34,521 nucleotides of DNA from CBCXVS01 sp965178525 (lineage in GTDB: Bacteria; Tectomicrobia; Entotheonellia; Entotheonellales; Entotheonellaceae). Numbering within the stretch: position 1 is the first letter of the stretch; each line of letters starts with the position of its first letter. Positions 1-7,505 of the stretch are shown in pieces. The notes beneath the pieces were generated by a model. It had not been told where the DNA came from and ran no database searches. It saw nothing but the letters and a program-made list of their open reading frames with translations. Location: assembly GCA_965178525.1 (NCBI GenBank), contig CBCXVS010000043.1:1-34521 (forward strand), read 5' to 3'. The position numbers and the translations under genes are program-made.

Positions 1-1
1 T

Positions 2-289
2 GGGCATCTGGGCTGGGCTAGGGAACCTGATCTTATGCTATTGAGGAACAACTCTATTATTGAAAAACTCTTTGCCATACCCGGCTTGGGAAGTTATGGC
101 ATTGATGCCATTGCCAACCGCGACTACACCTAGGTGCAAGGGTTGATTTTGATCTCCGCTTCGGTTTTTGTCGCGGCCAATCGGTGTGTGGATTTCATGT
201 ACTGCTTTCTGGATCCGCGCATTCGCTATGGCAAAGCCTGCTCCCATGCAAGACGCGTATGGGACCGTGGGTTGAGTTGGCTCTCATAG
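2..289 (+). pseudogene. C-terminal remnant of a DppB/OppB-type ABC transporter permease
   Basis: Frame 2 from the left edge gives a sequence with the hallmarks of the last quarter of an oligopeptide/dipeptide ABC permease: EKLFAIPGLG, then AIANRDYT, then VQGLILISASVFVAANR, ending LDPRIRYG. In the family this part holds the final membrane helix and the conserved LDPRIRYG tail. A TAG stop at 131-133 falls between DYT and VQG, where the family normally has a P-hydrophobic pair. The frame then stays open to a TAG at 287-289. The gene is cut by the window edge, so the state of the upstream part is unknown. The internal stop makes a working full-length permease unlikely unless it is a sequence error. 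The family call is firm from the motifs; substrate cannot be told. Confidence 0.75.
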
Positions 290-369
290 CACGGAATGAT
301 CAAGCGCTTTTCGGCGTCGCGATTGGGCTCGGCACGCCAGCGGCGCGTGCGTGCCAGGTGGTTTGCTGC

Positions 370-398
370 TTGCACGCACGCGCTTGTCGACCTATGAT
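370..398 (+). promoter_or_regulatory. Sigma70-like promoter before the GMC remnant
   Basis: TTGCAC (370-375) is followed after exactly 17 bases by TATGAT (393-398), close to the consensus -35 and -10 hexamers. It lies about 85 bases before the ATG at 484 of the broken GMC oxidoreductase. It could also serve the VOC gene at 711. The call rests on sequence match only. Confidence 0.5.
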
Positions 399-483
399 AG
401 CGGCAAAATGTCTACAATCGTTCCAAGCTCGTATCGCATTTTCCTGCTCGGCGTGTTGTCGGCGATGGAGGTCGGAAAACCGC

Positions 484-668
484 ATGAAATACGATGTCAT
501 TATCGTGGGGGCTGGCTCCGCTGGGTGTGTGCTTGCCGCTCGGTTCTCGGAACAGGCCGGACGGTGTCGGTGTTACTTCTGGAAGCGGGAGCTGATTATC
601 CCAACCTCTTGGATGTCCGTTCGAGGGGTTGGACAACATTAAAGGCACCGTCTTCTGTAGGAGCTTGA
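484..668 (+). pseudogene. Frameshifted N-terminal fragment of a GMC-family oxidoreductase
   Basis: The ATG at 484 opens MKYDVIIVGAGSAGCVLAAR, the FAD-binding GxGxxG start of glucose-methanol-choline oxidoreductases (choline/alcohol dehydrogenase type). At about 555-560 the frame is lost. The homologous continuation TVSVLLLEAGADYPN, which carries the family's LLLEAG FAD-ribose strand, is found one frame over and ends at a TGA at 666-668. A third frame from about 620 might continue the protein briefly, but I cannot confirm this. Nothing resembling the remaining roughly 450 residues of the family follows, because the VOC gene starts at 711. This is a decayed fragment. The FAD motif makes the family call good; substrate is unknown. 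Confidence 0.75.
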
Positions 669-710
669 ATCAAAACGATTTTGTATTGGTACTTCACTAA
701 AGGGGAAAAA

Positions 711-1169
711 ATGGAAGCCACCGCGATTTCTCATATCGCGATTTGCACCCGAGATATGGAAAAGTCCCTGGCCTTCTACCGTGATACATTGGGTATGCAG
801 GTCCTCTTTGACGGACAGACCAGCCCCACGGAAGGCGGGCGGCCACACAACTACCAACAGGCACGCCAAAGCCGCAGACGGATCAGCCTGGCTTTTGGTC
901 AGAGCGCAAAGCCAACGCTTACGATCACCAGTCACCCTGGAGAGGAGATCGCCGGTGCACCGCTGAAGTTGGACCAACTCGGTATTACGCACTTCTCCTT
1001 TACAGTGCCAAACGCTGAGGCGTTGTTAGATGAGTTACTGGCCAAAGGTGTACAACTGGCCGGACCACGAGAAGCATTCGTCAACGCTGCGGGCCGGATT
1101 CGTACGTTCTATGTGTATGACCCAGACGGCATTATCATCCAGTTTGACAGTGGTCTCAACGAGGGCTAA
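711..1169 (+). CDS. VOC (glyoxalase/bleomycin-resistance/dioxygenase) superfamily protein
   Basis: This is a 152-residue protein from the ATG at 711, chosen because AGGGG lies just upstream and the family fold begins immediately (ISHIAICTRDMEKSLAFYRD). It shows two VOC beta-alpha-beta-beta-beta modules, the second starting at GITHFSF, with the typical ending YVYDPDGIIIQFDSG. Histidines sit at the usual first metal positions of both modules. The closing acidic ligand usually found as E in the last strand appears as Q here, so metal use is uncertain. The upstream in-frame ATG at 681 lacks a ribosome site. The superfamily includes lyases, isomerases and ring-cleavage dioxygenases, so no reaction can be named. 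It stands in a + strand group of small-molecule redox genes. Confidence 0.85.
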   Translation: MEATAISHIAICTRDMEKSLAFYRDTLGMQVLFDGQTSPTEGGRPHNYQQARQSRRRISLAFGQSAKPTLTITSHPGEEIAGAPLKLDQLGITHFSFTVPNAEALLDELLAKGVQLAGPREAFVNAAGRIRTFYVYDPDGIIIQFDSGLNEG

Positions 1170-1257
1170 ACTATCCTTTCGCTTCTCTTGTTTCCCTTGG
1201 AGGGTGCAGAGAAGAGATGGACCCAGAGCTGAGGTCTCGATAAACGGAGGCATACCG

Positions 1258-2218
1258 ATGAACGCCATTCAAGCGGTTGTTTCGGATCCCCAAATTCCTG
1301 AACGTCTTGCCCTACGTGACGTTGAACCGCCTGTGCCAGATCCCTCCGAAGCCGTCGTGCGCGTCGCGGCTATTTCGCTCAATCGTGGCGAGACGCGCCG
1401 AGCGTTGCAGAGCGACACGGCTTGGCGGCCGGGGTGGGATGTGGCCGGTACAATCGAACAGCCTGCTGCGGACGGCTCCGGCCCTCAAGCTGGCGCTCGC
1501 GTGGTTGGCCTGTTGCGCACGGACGCCTGGGCGCAGCAGGTGGCCGTGCCCACCAATGCGCTGGCCGTGCTTCCTGAGGCCGTTAGCTTTGTCCAAGCCG
1601 CCACGCTGCCAGTGGCGGGCCTGACGGCTTTGTATGCCTTGCAAAAAGGGGGGCACGCTCTTGCACCGCGCCGTGTTAGTAACGGGCGCAACGGGTGGCG
1701 TGGGGGATTTTGCGCTGCAATTGGCCAGCCGCTCTGGCGCCCATGTGGTGGCCCATGTCCGCCGCAGCGAGCAAATCGCCGAAGTCAAGCAGGCCGGGGC
1801 GGCGGAGGTGATGGTGGGGGCCGATTTGTCGGAAGCCCCCAGCGCCGGCCCGTACGATCTCATTATCGACTCGGTCGGTGGCAAGACGTTGGCGACGGCG
1901 CTGGGTCAGCTCGCTACCGGCGGTGTCTGCGTTGCGCTCGGGGTTTCAGCCGGTGCTGAAGTGACGTTCGATGCGGCTCAATTTTTTCGCACCGGCCGCA
2001 CGAGTTTGTATGGCTTCATCCTGTTTGAGGAATTTGGTAACGAGCCCGCCTCGGTTGGATTGTTGCGTCTCGCTACTTTGGTCGCGACGGGGGCGCTGCA
2101 GCCCCGCATTTGTGTAGAAGCGCCTTGGACTGAGATTGCCGATGTGGCACAGCAGCTCATCAGCCGACGTTTTCCCGGGAAAGCCGTGCTGCATGTCTCT
2201 GCGTCTAGGGGCGTCTAG
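1258..2218 (+). pseudogene. Zinc-independent alcohol dehydrogenase/quinone oxidoreductase (MDR family), frameshifted
   Basis: The ATG at 1258 follows GGAGG and opens an N-terminal GroES-like domain (RLALRDVEPPVPDPSEAVVR, then GWDVAGTIE, then LPVAGLTALYALQKGG) in frame 1. The Rossmann half continues in frame 2 with VLVTGATGGVGDFALQLA, DLIIDSVGG, and an ending GKAVLHVS typical of the quinone oxidoreductase branch. The switch falls at an A5G6 run (1643-1653). Dropping one G gives a continuous protein of 319 residues, the normal family length, reading ALQKGGTLLHRAVLVTG. The break is therefore either a single-base indel in a homopolymer (possibly a sequencing or assembly error) or a very recent inactivation. 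The zinc-binding loop is absent, as expected for this branch. The likely reaction is NAD(P)H-dependent reduction of a quinone or enone. Confidence 0.85.
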
Positions 2219-2317
2219 GGGCTGCAAACGCGGTCCGGAAATGATGAAAAAGGGAATCCCCGCGAAAGACGCGAAGGAACACGAAGAGAAGTGGATGTTG
2301 CATAGGAGGGTGGAGAC

Positions 2318-3274
2318 ATGGAATTCGGCTTTGGACTACCGACACGTGGCCCGTTATCATCCCCTGAGCACCTGGTGACGCTGGCCCAGCGCGGTGAGGA
2401 GATGGGCTTCAACATCATCAGCGTCAGCGATCATGTGGTCATCCCGAGACGCATTGCGTCGCGCTACCCGTACAGCGAGACCGGCGCGTTCGCCGGTGGG
2501 GATTCGGGCGCCTGCCTGGAGCAACTGACCACCCTGAGTTTTCTCGCTCAGGCAACCTCATCGGCTCGGCTCCTTACATCGGTCATGGTGTTGCCGCATC
2601 GCAGTCCGGTGCTCACCGCCAAGATGCTGGCTTCGATTGATGTCCTGTCGAGGGGGCGACTCAATGTCGGGTGCGGCGTGGGGTGGATGCGCGAAGAATT
2701 CGAGGCCATTGGGGCGCCGCCCTATGACGAGCGTGGCGCGGTTGGTGACGAATATATCCGCGCGTTCAAGGAACTGTGGAGCAGCGACAATCCGTCCTTC
2801 GACGGAAAATACTGCCGCTTTTCTGATATTTCCTTCTTACCCAAACCCGTACAACAGCCCCATCCCCCGATCTGGGTGGGTGGTGAAAGCCCGCCAGCTC
2901 TACGGCGGGCCGCTCGATTGGGCGATGTTTGGTACCCGATTGGTAACAACCCTCGCTTTACAGTGGGGACGCCAGCGGAATACCAGGACGCCGTCACGCG
3001 CCTGCGGCGTTCCGCTGAGGAAGCGGGGCGAGATGCGTCGATGCTTGGTCTGGCCTACAGCGCCAGTTGGCTCAACGACCGTGAAGCGCAAATCCTTCCT
3101 AACGGTGAGCGTCGGCTCTTGACGGGCGCCCCGGATCAGGTCGCAGGTGATATCAAAGCCTTTGCAGACATCGGCGTGCGCCACTTCATGTTCAACTTTC
3201 AAAGCGATACGGTTGAGGCGACGTTGGCGCGCATGGAGCGCTTTGCGACTGGCCGAATCCGTGGCAGCGTGTAG
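2318..3274 (+). CDS. LLM-class (luciferase-like) flavin/F420-dependent oxidoreductase
   Basis: This 318-residue protein begins at an ATG placed 8 bases after a perfect AGGAGG. It has the bacterial-luciferase TIM-barrel signatures: MEFGFGLPTRG at the start, IISVSDHVVIP, LLTSVMVLPHRSPVLTAKM, DVLSRGRLNVGCGVGWM and PHPPIWVGGESPPALRRAAR. This pattern fits the F420-dependent TIGR03619-type subgroup, although cofactor choice (F420 or FMN) cannot be proven from sequence. It is probably an oxidoreductase or monooxygenase of a small organic substrate in the cytoplasm. It lies 99 bases after the quinone oxidoreductase gene on the same strand and ends in TAG, which shows that TAG is used as a normal stop in this genome. 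Confidence 0.88.
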   Translation: MEFGFGLPTRGPLSSPEHLVTLAQRGEEMGFNIISVSDHVVIPRRIASRYPYSETGAFAGGDSGACLEQLTTLSFLAQATSSARLLTSVMVLPHRSPVLTAKMLASIDVLSRGRLNVGCGVGWMREEFEAIGAPPYDERGAVGDEYIRAFKELWSSDNPSFDGKYCRFSDISFLPKPVQQPHPPIWVGGESPPALRRAARLGDVWYPIGNNPRFTVGTPAEYQDAVTRLRRSAEEAGRDASMLGLAYSASWLNDREAQILPNGERRLLTGAPDQVAGDIKAFADIGVRHFMFNFQSDTVEATLARMERFATGRIRGSV

Positions 3275-3371
3275 CCAAGCGTCGGATGCCGACTTGCAGA
3301 GACACTGACCCTTTGGTAGAGTATCTGCAGAAAATGAGCGCTCATGCGGTCGGATTGGAGTAAGAGCAAGT

Positions 3372-4139
3372 ATGGCGGACACCGAGTTCCTAGAGCAACT
3401 GCGGCACGAATTGCCGAGACTCCTACGAGACCACCCCGAGGTACGACATGAAGTGTGGGGTCTCATGCTGGATACCTTTCCCTCGCGACAGGAGTTTGTG
3501 ACCTTGCTAGAGGAATTACGTACCCAGCGTGAGGAGACCAACCGGCGCTTCACAGAGCTGCGCGATGACATGAATCAGCGCTTTGAGGCGGTTGATCGGC
3601 GCTTCACAGAGCTGCGCGACGACATGAATCAGCGCTTTGAGGCGGTCGATCAGCGCTTTGAGGCGGTCGATCAGCGCTTTGAGGCGGTCGATCAGCGCTT
3701 CGAAGAAGTCATCGCGGAGTTGTATGGCCAGAGACAAGGGATACGAGAGATGAATGTGCACCTGTCGGCCCTTGGCGGTCGGGTCGGCTTTGGATTGGAG
3801 CACATGGTACGCGGCGTTGTCGAGGAATTTGCGGGGCATACGTTTCCTTTTGCGGAGCGCCTGATCTTGCGGGATGAGACGGGCTCTGTCTATGGGGTGC
3901 CGGATGCTGAGGTCGAGTTCGATCTCTATGCGCACAATGGCATGGCGTATCTCGTAGAAGTCAAATCTTATCTCAAGACCTCGGATGTCTTGATGTTTTA
4001 TCGCAAGGTGCAATTCGCGGAAGCGCAGCTAGGACGGCAGATCATTCCCCTGGTGCTGGCGCTGAGCATGGAAGCCAAAGCCGAACGCAAGATGCGTGAA
4101 CTTGGCCTGCAGTACCGGGTGCGCTCGACGATGGGATGA
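3372..4139 (+). CDS. DUF3782-like protein: coiled-coil repeats plus PD-(D/E)XK nuclease-like domain
   Basis: This is a 255-residue protein. Residues about 1-55 are a short alpha-helical region. Residues 58-113 are heptad repeats (two RRFTELRDDMNQRFEAVD units, then QRFEAVD units) predicted to form a coiled coil. Residues about 130-255 look like a PD-(D/E)XK nuclease fold, with D184 followed by E196-V-K198 (FDLYAHNGMAYLVEVKS), matching the D-x(n)-ExK catalytic pattern. The family is usually annotated DUF3782; its role is not established. No restriction or toxin partner is adjacent. The start at 3372 has only a weak, distant GGAG. The gene ends 77 bases from the convergent hydroxy-acid oxidase gene. 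Confidence 0.8.
   Translation: MADTEFLEQLRHELPRLLRDHPEVRHEVWGLMLDTFPSRQEFVTLLEELRTQREETNRRFTELRDDMNQRFEAVDRRFTELRDDMNQRFEAVDQRFEAVDQRFEAVDQRFEEVIAELYGQRQGIREMNVHLSALGGRVGFGLEHMVRGVVEEFAGHTFPFAERLILRDETGSVYGVPDAEVEFDLYAHNGMAYLVEVKSYLKTSDVLMFYRKVQFAEAQLGRQIIPLVLALSMEAKAERKMRELGLQYRVRSTMG
3543..3710 (+). repeat. In-frame tandem repeats inside the DUF3782-like gene
   Basis: Two 54-base units (18 codons, RRFTELRDDMNQRFEAVD) are followed by 21-base units (7 codons, QRFEAVD) and a diverged last copy (QRFEEV). Neighbouring copies are almost identical at the DNA level, differing by single silent bases, so they look recently expanded. The period of seven residues fits a coiled coil that can gain or lose whole heptads. 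Confidence 0.9.
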
Positions 4140-4216
4140 TCCGGCGGGCGCTCCAGGAGGCCCCGGGTCGAAACCTGAGCGCCGCGCAAGGGGGCCAACC
4201 TATCTGCAAAGCGCTT

Positions 4217-5299
4217 CTACACACTTCCCAAACCTTGAAGCACGGACTGCAGTGGCGAGACGGTGCCCAGCGCACTGCGATCAATACTCTGAATAGTGGG
4301 ACGGCCGCATCGGAACATAGCCAAGACGGCGCGGACCCCCGCCTCTCCATCGACCGCGAGGCCCCAGAACAAGGGGCGTCCAATCAGGACGGCCCGGGCG
4401 CCTAATGCCAACGCTTTGAAGACGTCCGTGCCCCGCCGGATGCCGCCATCCAGGTAGACCTCGGTCTGACCATCCACCGCCTCCACCACTTCCGGCAACA
4501 CCTCGATACTGGCAAACGTGGTGTCGAGTTGGCGCGCCCCATGATTCGACACGATCACCGCTTTTACACCATGTTCAACGCACAACCGGGCGTCTTCTGC
4601 CGTCATAATACCCTTGACCACGAGGGGCAGTGGTGTTTGCGTCGCCAGCCAGTCCAGCTGCGACCAAGTGGCGGCGCGATCGATCAGGGTATTGACTCCG
4701 CGTGGGGCATCCGAGCTCATGCCCCACGTATAATCCGGCACTTCTAGCCCTTCGTAGTTGGGAGACGATGGACTGGAGTAATTGTTGCGGATATTGCGCT
4801 CACGCTTGGCTCGCACCGTGGAGTCCAGTGTCAGACAGAGCGCGCTATAGCCCGCCTCCTGGGCGCGGTGGGCCATGCGTTGGGTCAAGCTTTGATCCCG
4901 GTAGAGGTATTGTTGGAACCAGATGCGGCCCGTCGCCGCCTCGGCCACCTCTTCCAGCCGATAGGTTGACCCCGAGCTGAGAAGCAGCACCGTCTCCATG
5001 GCGCCGGCGGCGCGGACCGTGGCCAATTCTCCATCTGGGTGGGCGCGGCCATGACCCCCTGACGGGTCCGTCAGGACGGGAAAGGCAATGGGCTGGCCGA
5101 GTACAGTCGTTGATAGATCGGGTTGGCTAATGTCCACGAGCATGCGGGGCCGGAGCATAATCGCCTCAAAGGCAGCGCGGGTCCGGCGCAGGGTGATCTC
5201 ATCCGTGGTGCCGCCCGCGATAAAGTCGTATTCCGCGGTTGGGAGCTTTTCTTTGGCGATCGCTTCATACTCAAAGATGTCGATGGGACCGACAGTCAT
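4217..5299 (-). CDS. FMN-dependent alpha-hydroxy-acid oxidase/dehydrogenase (LldD/glycolate oxidase family)
   Basis: This is a 360-residue protein. The start at 5299 (MTVGPIDIFEYEAIA) is chosen over an upstream in-frame ATG at 5341 because AAGGA lies just before it and the family begins there. Seen motifs are the N-terminal EYEAIAKEKLP with the active-site tyrosine region, RPRMLVDIS, the HPDGELATVRAA stretch, FQQYLYRD, CLTLDSTV, PLVVKGIMTAEDARL, and VSNHGARQLD carrying the catalytic His and Arg. VYLDGGIRRGTDVFKALALGA and LIGRPLFWGL complete the FMN phosphate site. The family oxidises L-2-hydroxy acids (glycolate, lactate, mandelate) to 2-oxo acids. It lies 89 bases downstream of the radical SAM gene, probably in one transcript. 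The exact substrate is unknown. Confidence 0.88.
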   Translation of the reverse strand: MTVGPIDIFEYEAIAKEKLPTAEYDFIAGGTTDEITLRRTRAAFEAIMLRPRMLVDISQPDLSTTVLGQPIAFPVLTDPSGGHGRAHPDGELATVRAAGAMETVLLLSSGSTYRLEEVAEAATGRIWFQQYLYRDQSLTQRMAHRAQEAGYSALCLTLDSTVRAKRERNIRNNYSSPSSPNYEGLEVPDYTWGMSSDAPRGVNTLIDRAATWSQLDWLATQTPLPLVVKGIMTAEDARLCVEHGVKAVIVSNHGARQLDTTFASIEVLPEVVEAVDGQTEVYLDGGIRRGTDVFKALALGARAVLIGRPLFWGLAVDGEAGVRAVLAMFRCGRPTIQSIDRSALGTVSPLQSVLQGLGSV

Positions 5300-5388
5300 G
5301 GTCTTCCTTTCTTCTTTCAGTTCAGCAGACAAGCAATGCATCGAATTTCACCGAACTCGCGTTCAATGTGGCGCCATGAATCGCCGCC

Positions 5389-6918
5389 TCAATGGTGGGT
5401 TGGAGCGTGTATGATCTCAGGCTGTGACAGCTCCGGTTTCCGTTCCTGTTGGGGTATGAGTTCGGCGTAGCGGCCGAGTTTCCGATCGTACTGGTGGTGG
5501 TAAAATGCAGGAACGACGTCGGAACGACCCTCATGAAACGCTCTGAACTGCGAATCCGTCTGCAGCATCTTTTGTAACTGGCGAAATGCGGCAAGGTCCT
5601 GTCGCATTGAAAACGTCCGCAGGGCGTGTAGGATCCTCAGACCCCAGGACGTGGTCGACGCCAGACGCCGCGTCAACAGTTTCGCCGATGTCATGACGCT
5701 GTAGATCTCGATGAGCTTGCTGTAATACGCCACGGGATCATAATGCTGCAACGTCGTTACCAAGTATGGTGTATAGTAAAAGCTAAAGGGCATGGACCGC
5801 AAGATGCGCTCTTCGGCCAAGCAGCTGTCATACAGCGGCGTGCCGCCAAAAGGGACCGGAATGTTGACCGTCGGCCACACGAAGGGGAGGCGGCGTATGA
5901 ATTCTTTGGTCAACTCGACAGGCGTATCGCCCTGGTCGACGTCGCACCCGAAGATGAAGTTCGCTTGTAGACCCGAGACGTACTGGTGCAGAAGCTCAAA
6001 GTGGTCTACGAGCTGCTTGAGTTTCTGCTCGCCCGTTTCTTGGCCCACGCCAGCTTTGTTGGAATAGCCCGCCCATGATTCCACCCCAGGGGCAACGTAG
6101 AGGCAATTGGTGTCCTGCAAACGCTGCAACCGTGGACCCCGCAGAATCGAGAGGGAACTCTCCATCAGGTAGGGGCTACGGGCGGCAGGGGCGATGGTCT
6201 CGAGGCTGTCCAAGACCTGATCGAACTTCACCCCAAAGTTGGGGTCATGAAAGGCGACCATAACGTTGGGGAGATGGGTGGAGAGATAGCGTAGGTCAAC
6301 GTCGAGCTGTTCCCGGGGCAGCGAGATGTAGGGGGTGTTCCAGTCGACACAGAAGTTGCAGGTGTAGGGACAGCCGACGCTAGCTAAGATGGGGACGGTT
6401 GCCAGTACCGCGGGTTTGCCACGTGTAAAGGTTGCGGTGGTAATCTCCGGCAGGCGCTCTTCGACGCTTGGCGGCTCTGTGAGCGCGTGCCCGCTGCTGA
6501 CGATGGTTTGGCGATTGCAGGCGCCACGTAGTATCTCGGCAACGAGCGCTTTGTCGCAATCTTGGACCACCCAGTCGAAAAAGCGCAGGCAGTCTTCGGG
6601 AAAGGACTTGGCGTGGGGGCCTCCGATGACCGTGAGCGTCTGCTCCATGCGGTAGAGCTTGGCGAGGGCGTAGGCCAGGGCGCTGGACTGCGTATAGGTC
6701 GAGAGAAACACGATGTCGAGGTCGGCCGGCAGCAAGCGCTTGGGGTCGCGCTGGCCGTAATAGGTGGCATAGAACACTTGGTGTCCCAAGTGGCGACACC
6801 AGACGGCCACCGCTTGGGGCGCAATGCTGTAGTACGACCGGCGGACGGGAGCGTAGGCACGCTCGGACCCGTTCCTGGAAGTTGTGTCTATAAGTAACTC
6901 CATGATACCCACGCGCAT
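5389..6918 (-). CDS. B12-binding-domain radical SAM protein of unknown substrate
   Basis: This is a 509-residue protein. The ATG at 6918 has GGGAG eight bases upstream. Residues about 1-130 form a Rossmann-like domain (MRVGIMELLID, DIVFLSTYTQSSA, TLTVIGGPHAKSFPEDC) like the cobalamin-binding-type domain placed before many radical SAM cores. The cluster motif GCPYTCNFC (C183, C187, C190) supplies the CxxxCxxC that binds 4Fe-4S. It is followed by HDPNFGVKFDQVLDSLE and PVPFGGTPLYD, typical of the B12 radical SAM barrel. The C-terminal roughly 130 residues are unrecognised. The usual DxHxxG B12-ligand motif is not seen, so real cobalamin use is uncertain. A 90-residue gene of unknown function lies 29 bases upstream. 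Family members methylate or rearrange lipids, tetrapyrroles, peptides or natural products. Confidence 0.85.
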   Translation of the reverse strand: MRVGIMELLIDTTSRNGSERAYAPVRRSYYSIAPQAVAVWCRHLGHQVFYATYYGQRDPKRLLPADLDIVFLSTYTQSSALAYALAKLYRMEQTLTVIGGPHAKSFPEDCLRFFDWVVQDCDKALVAEILRGACNRQTIVSSGHALTEPPSVEERLPEITTATFTRGKPAVLATVPILASVGCPYTCNFCVDWNTPYISLPREQLDVDLRYLSTHLPNVMVAFHDPNFGVKFDQVLDSLETIAPAARSPYLMESSLSILRGPRLQRLQDTNCLYVAPGVESWAGYSNKAGVGQETGEQKLKQLVDHFELLHQYVSGLQANFIFGCDVDQGDTPVELTKEFIRRLPFVWPTVNIPVPFGGTPLYDSCLAEERILRSMPFSFYYTPYLVTTLQHYDPVAYYSKLIEIYSVMTSAKLLTRRLASTTSWGLRILHALRTFSMRQDLAAFRQLQKMLQTDSQFRAFHEGRSDVVPAFYHHQYDRKLGRYAELIPQQERKPELSQPEIIHAPTHH

Positions 6919-6947
6919 AATATAAGCTCCCTTGCAGCGGGTAGCAG

Positions 6948-7220
6948 TCAGGGTTGGTAGCTCTCACGCTCCCTCCCGGCGGGGATAGATAACGCGCGAG
7001 GGGTATTGCCCTGGCCAGAGTGGTGAGTAGGAAGTGCGGTGTGCGGCGTGTCCTCAGACATCGTACACGGTATCGAGATCTTAGGTATGTGATCAGCCCC
7101 CTGTACCGTCGGGCTCATAAGAGGTACAAATGCAATGGTCCCATCGGTGCGGAACAGGGCTCGAATGGCCTCGTCAGGGGTGCGGAACAGCAGACTTCCC
7201 ACTATGGTGTTGGCGGACAT
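6948..7220 (-). CDS. Small protein of unknown function upstream of the radical SAM gene
   Basis: This 90-residue frame starts at the ATG at 7220, preceded by a strong GGAAGGAGA ribosome site. That site makes it more than a chance frame; the longer frame up to 7346 has no such site. The N-terminal part (MSANTIVGSLLFRTPDEAIR, then ALFRTDGTIAFVPLM) looks folded or leader-like. The C-terminal half is polar and rich in Pro, His, Thr and Ser with a single Cys (SIPCTMSEDTPHTALPTHH). I recognise no family. Its position 29 bases before a radical SAM enzyme on the same strand fits either a small partner protein or a peptide substrate, but nothing in the sequence proves either. Confidence 0.55.
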   Translation of the reverse strand: MSANTIVGSLLFRTPDEAIRALFRTDGTIAFVPLMSPTVQGADHIPKISIPCTMSEDTPHTALPTHHSGQGNTPRALSIPAGRERESYQP

Positions 7221-7419
7221 CCGTGTCTCCTTCCGGCACATGCCTTGCAAATGCGCACCATATTTCCATCTTGCCTGCACCGGCACGGGCAAAGGCGCCA
7301 ACAATGAGCTAACATGCGAATGAGCACTCAGCTCTGTGGTTCTCACTCAGGAAGAAACGAGGTATGACCTGCGCCATTTCAGGAGAAAGAGCTCAATACC
7401 TGTACATAGTACGAGGACC

Positions 7420-7451
7420 ATTATAATCGAGAGGCTTTGTTTCTGCTACAA
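7420..7451 (-). promoter_or_regulatory. Possible promoter for the small protein/radical SAM unit
   Basis: On the - strand a perfect TATAAT (complement of 7420-7425) lies about 200 bases before the small gene's start. TTGTAG (complement of 7446-7451) is the best -35 but with a long 20-base gap. The surroundings (7221-7505, no gene) are AT-richer than the genes. I see no clear terminator for larC here. Confidence 0.3.
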
Positions 7452-7505
7452 CAATTTTACAAAACACGGGGATGATACTGGCCGAGATCATCATCTCATG
7501 ACGCG

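Noticed and set aside
3516..4013. 165-codon open frame on the - strand across the DUF3782-like gene
   Set aside because: It is the mirror of the repeat-rich coding strand; the heptad repeats keep the opposite frame open. No ribosome site and no family match.
4140..4216. Bidirectional terminator between convergent genes
   Set aside because: The gap is GC-rich but has no clean stem followed by a T-run in either direction.
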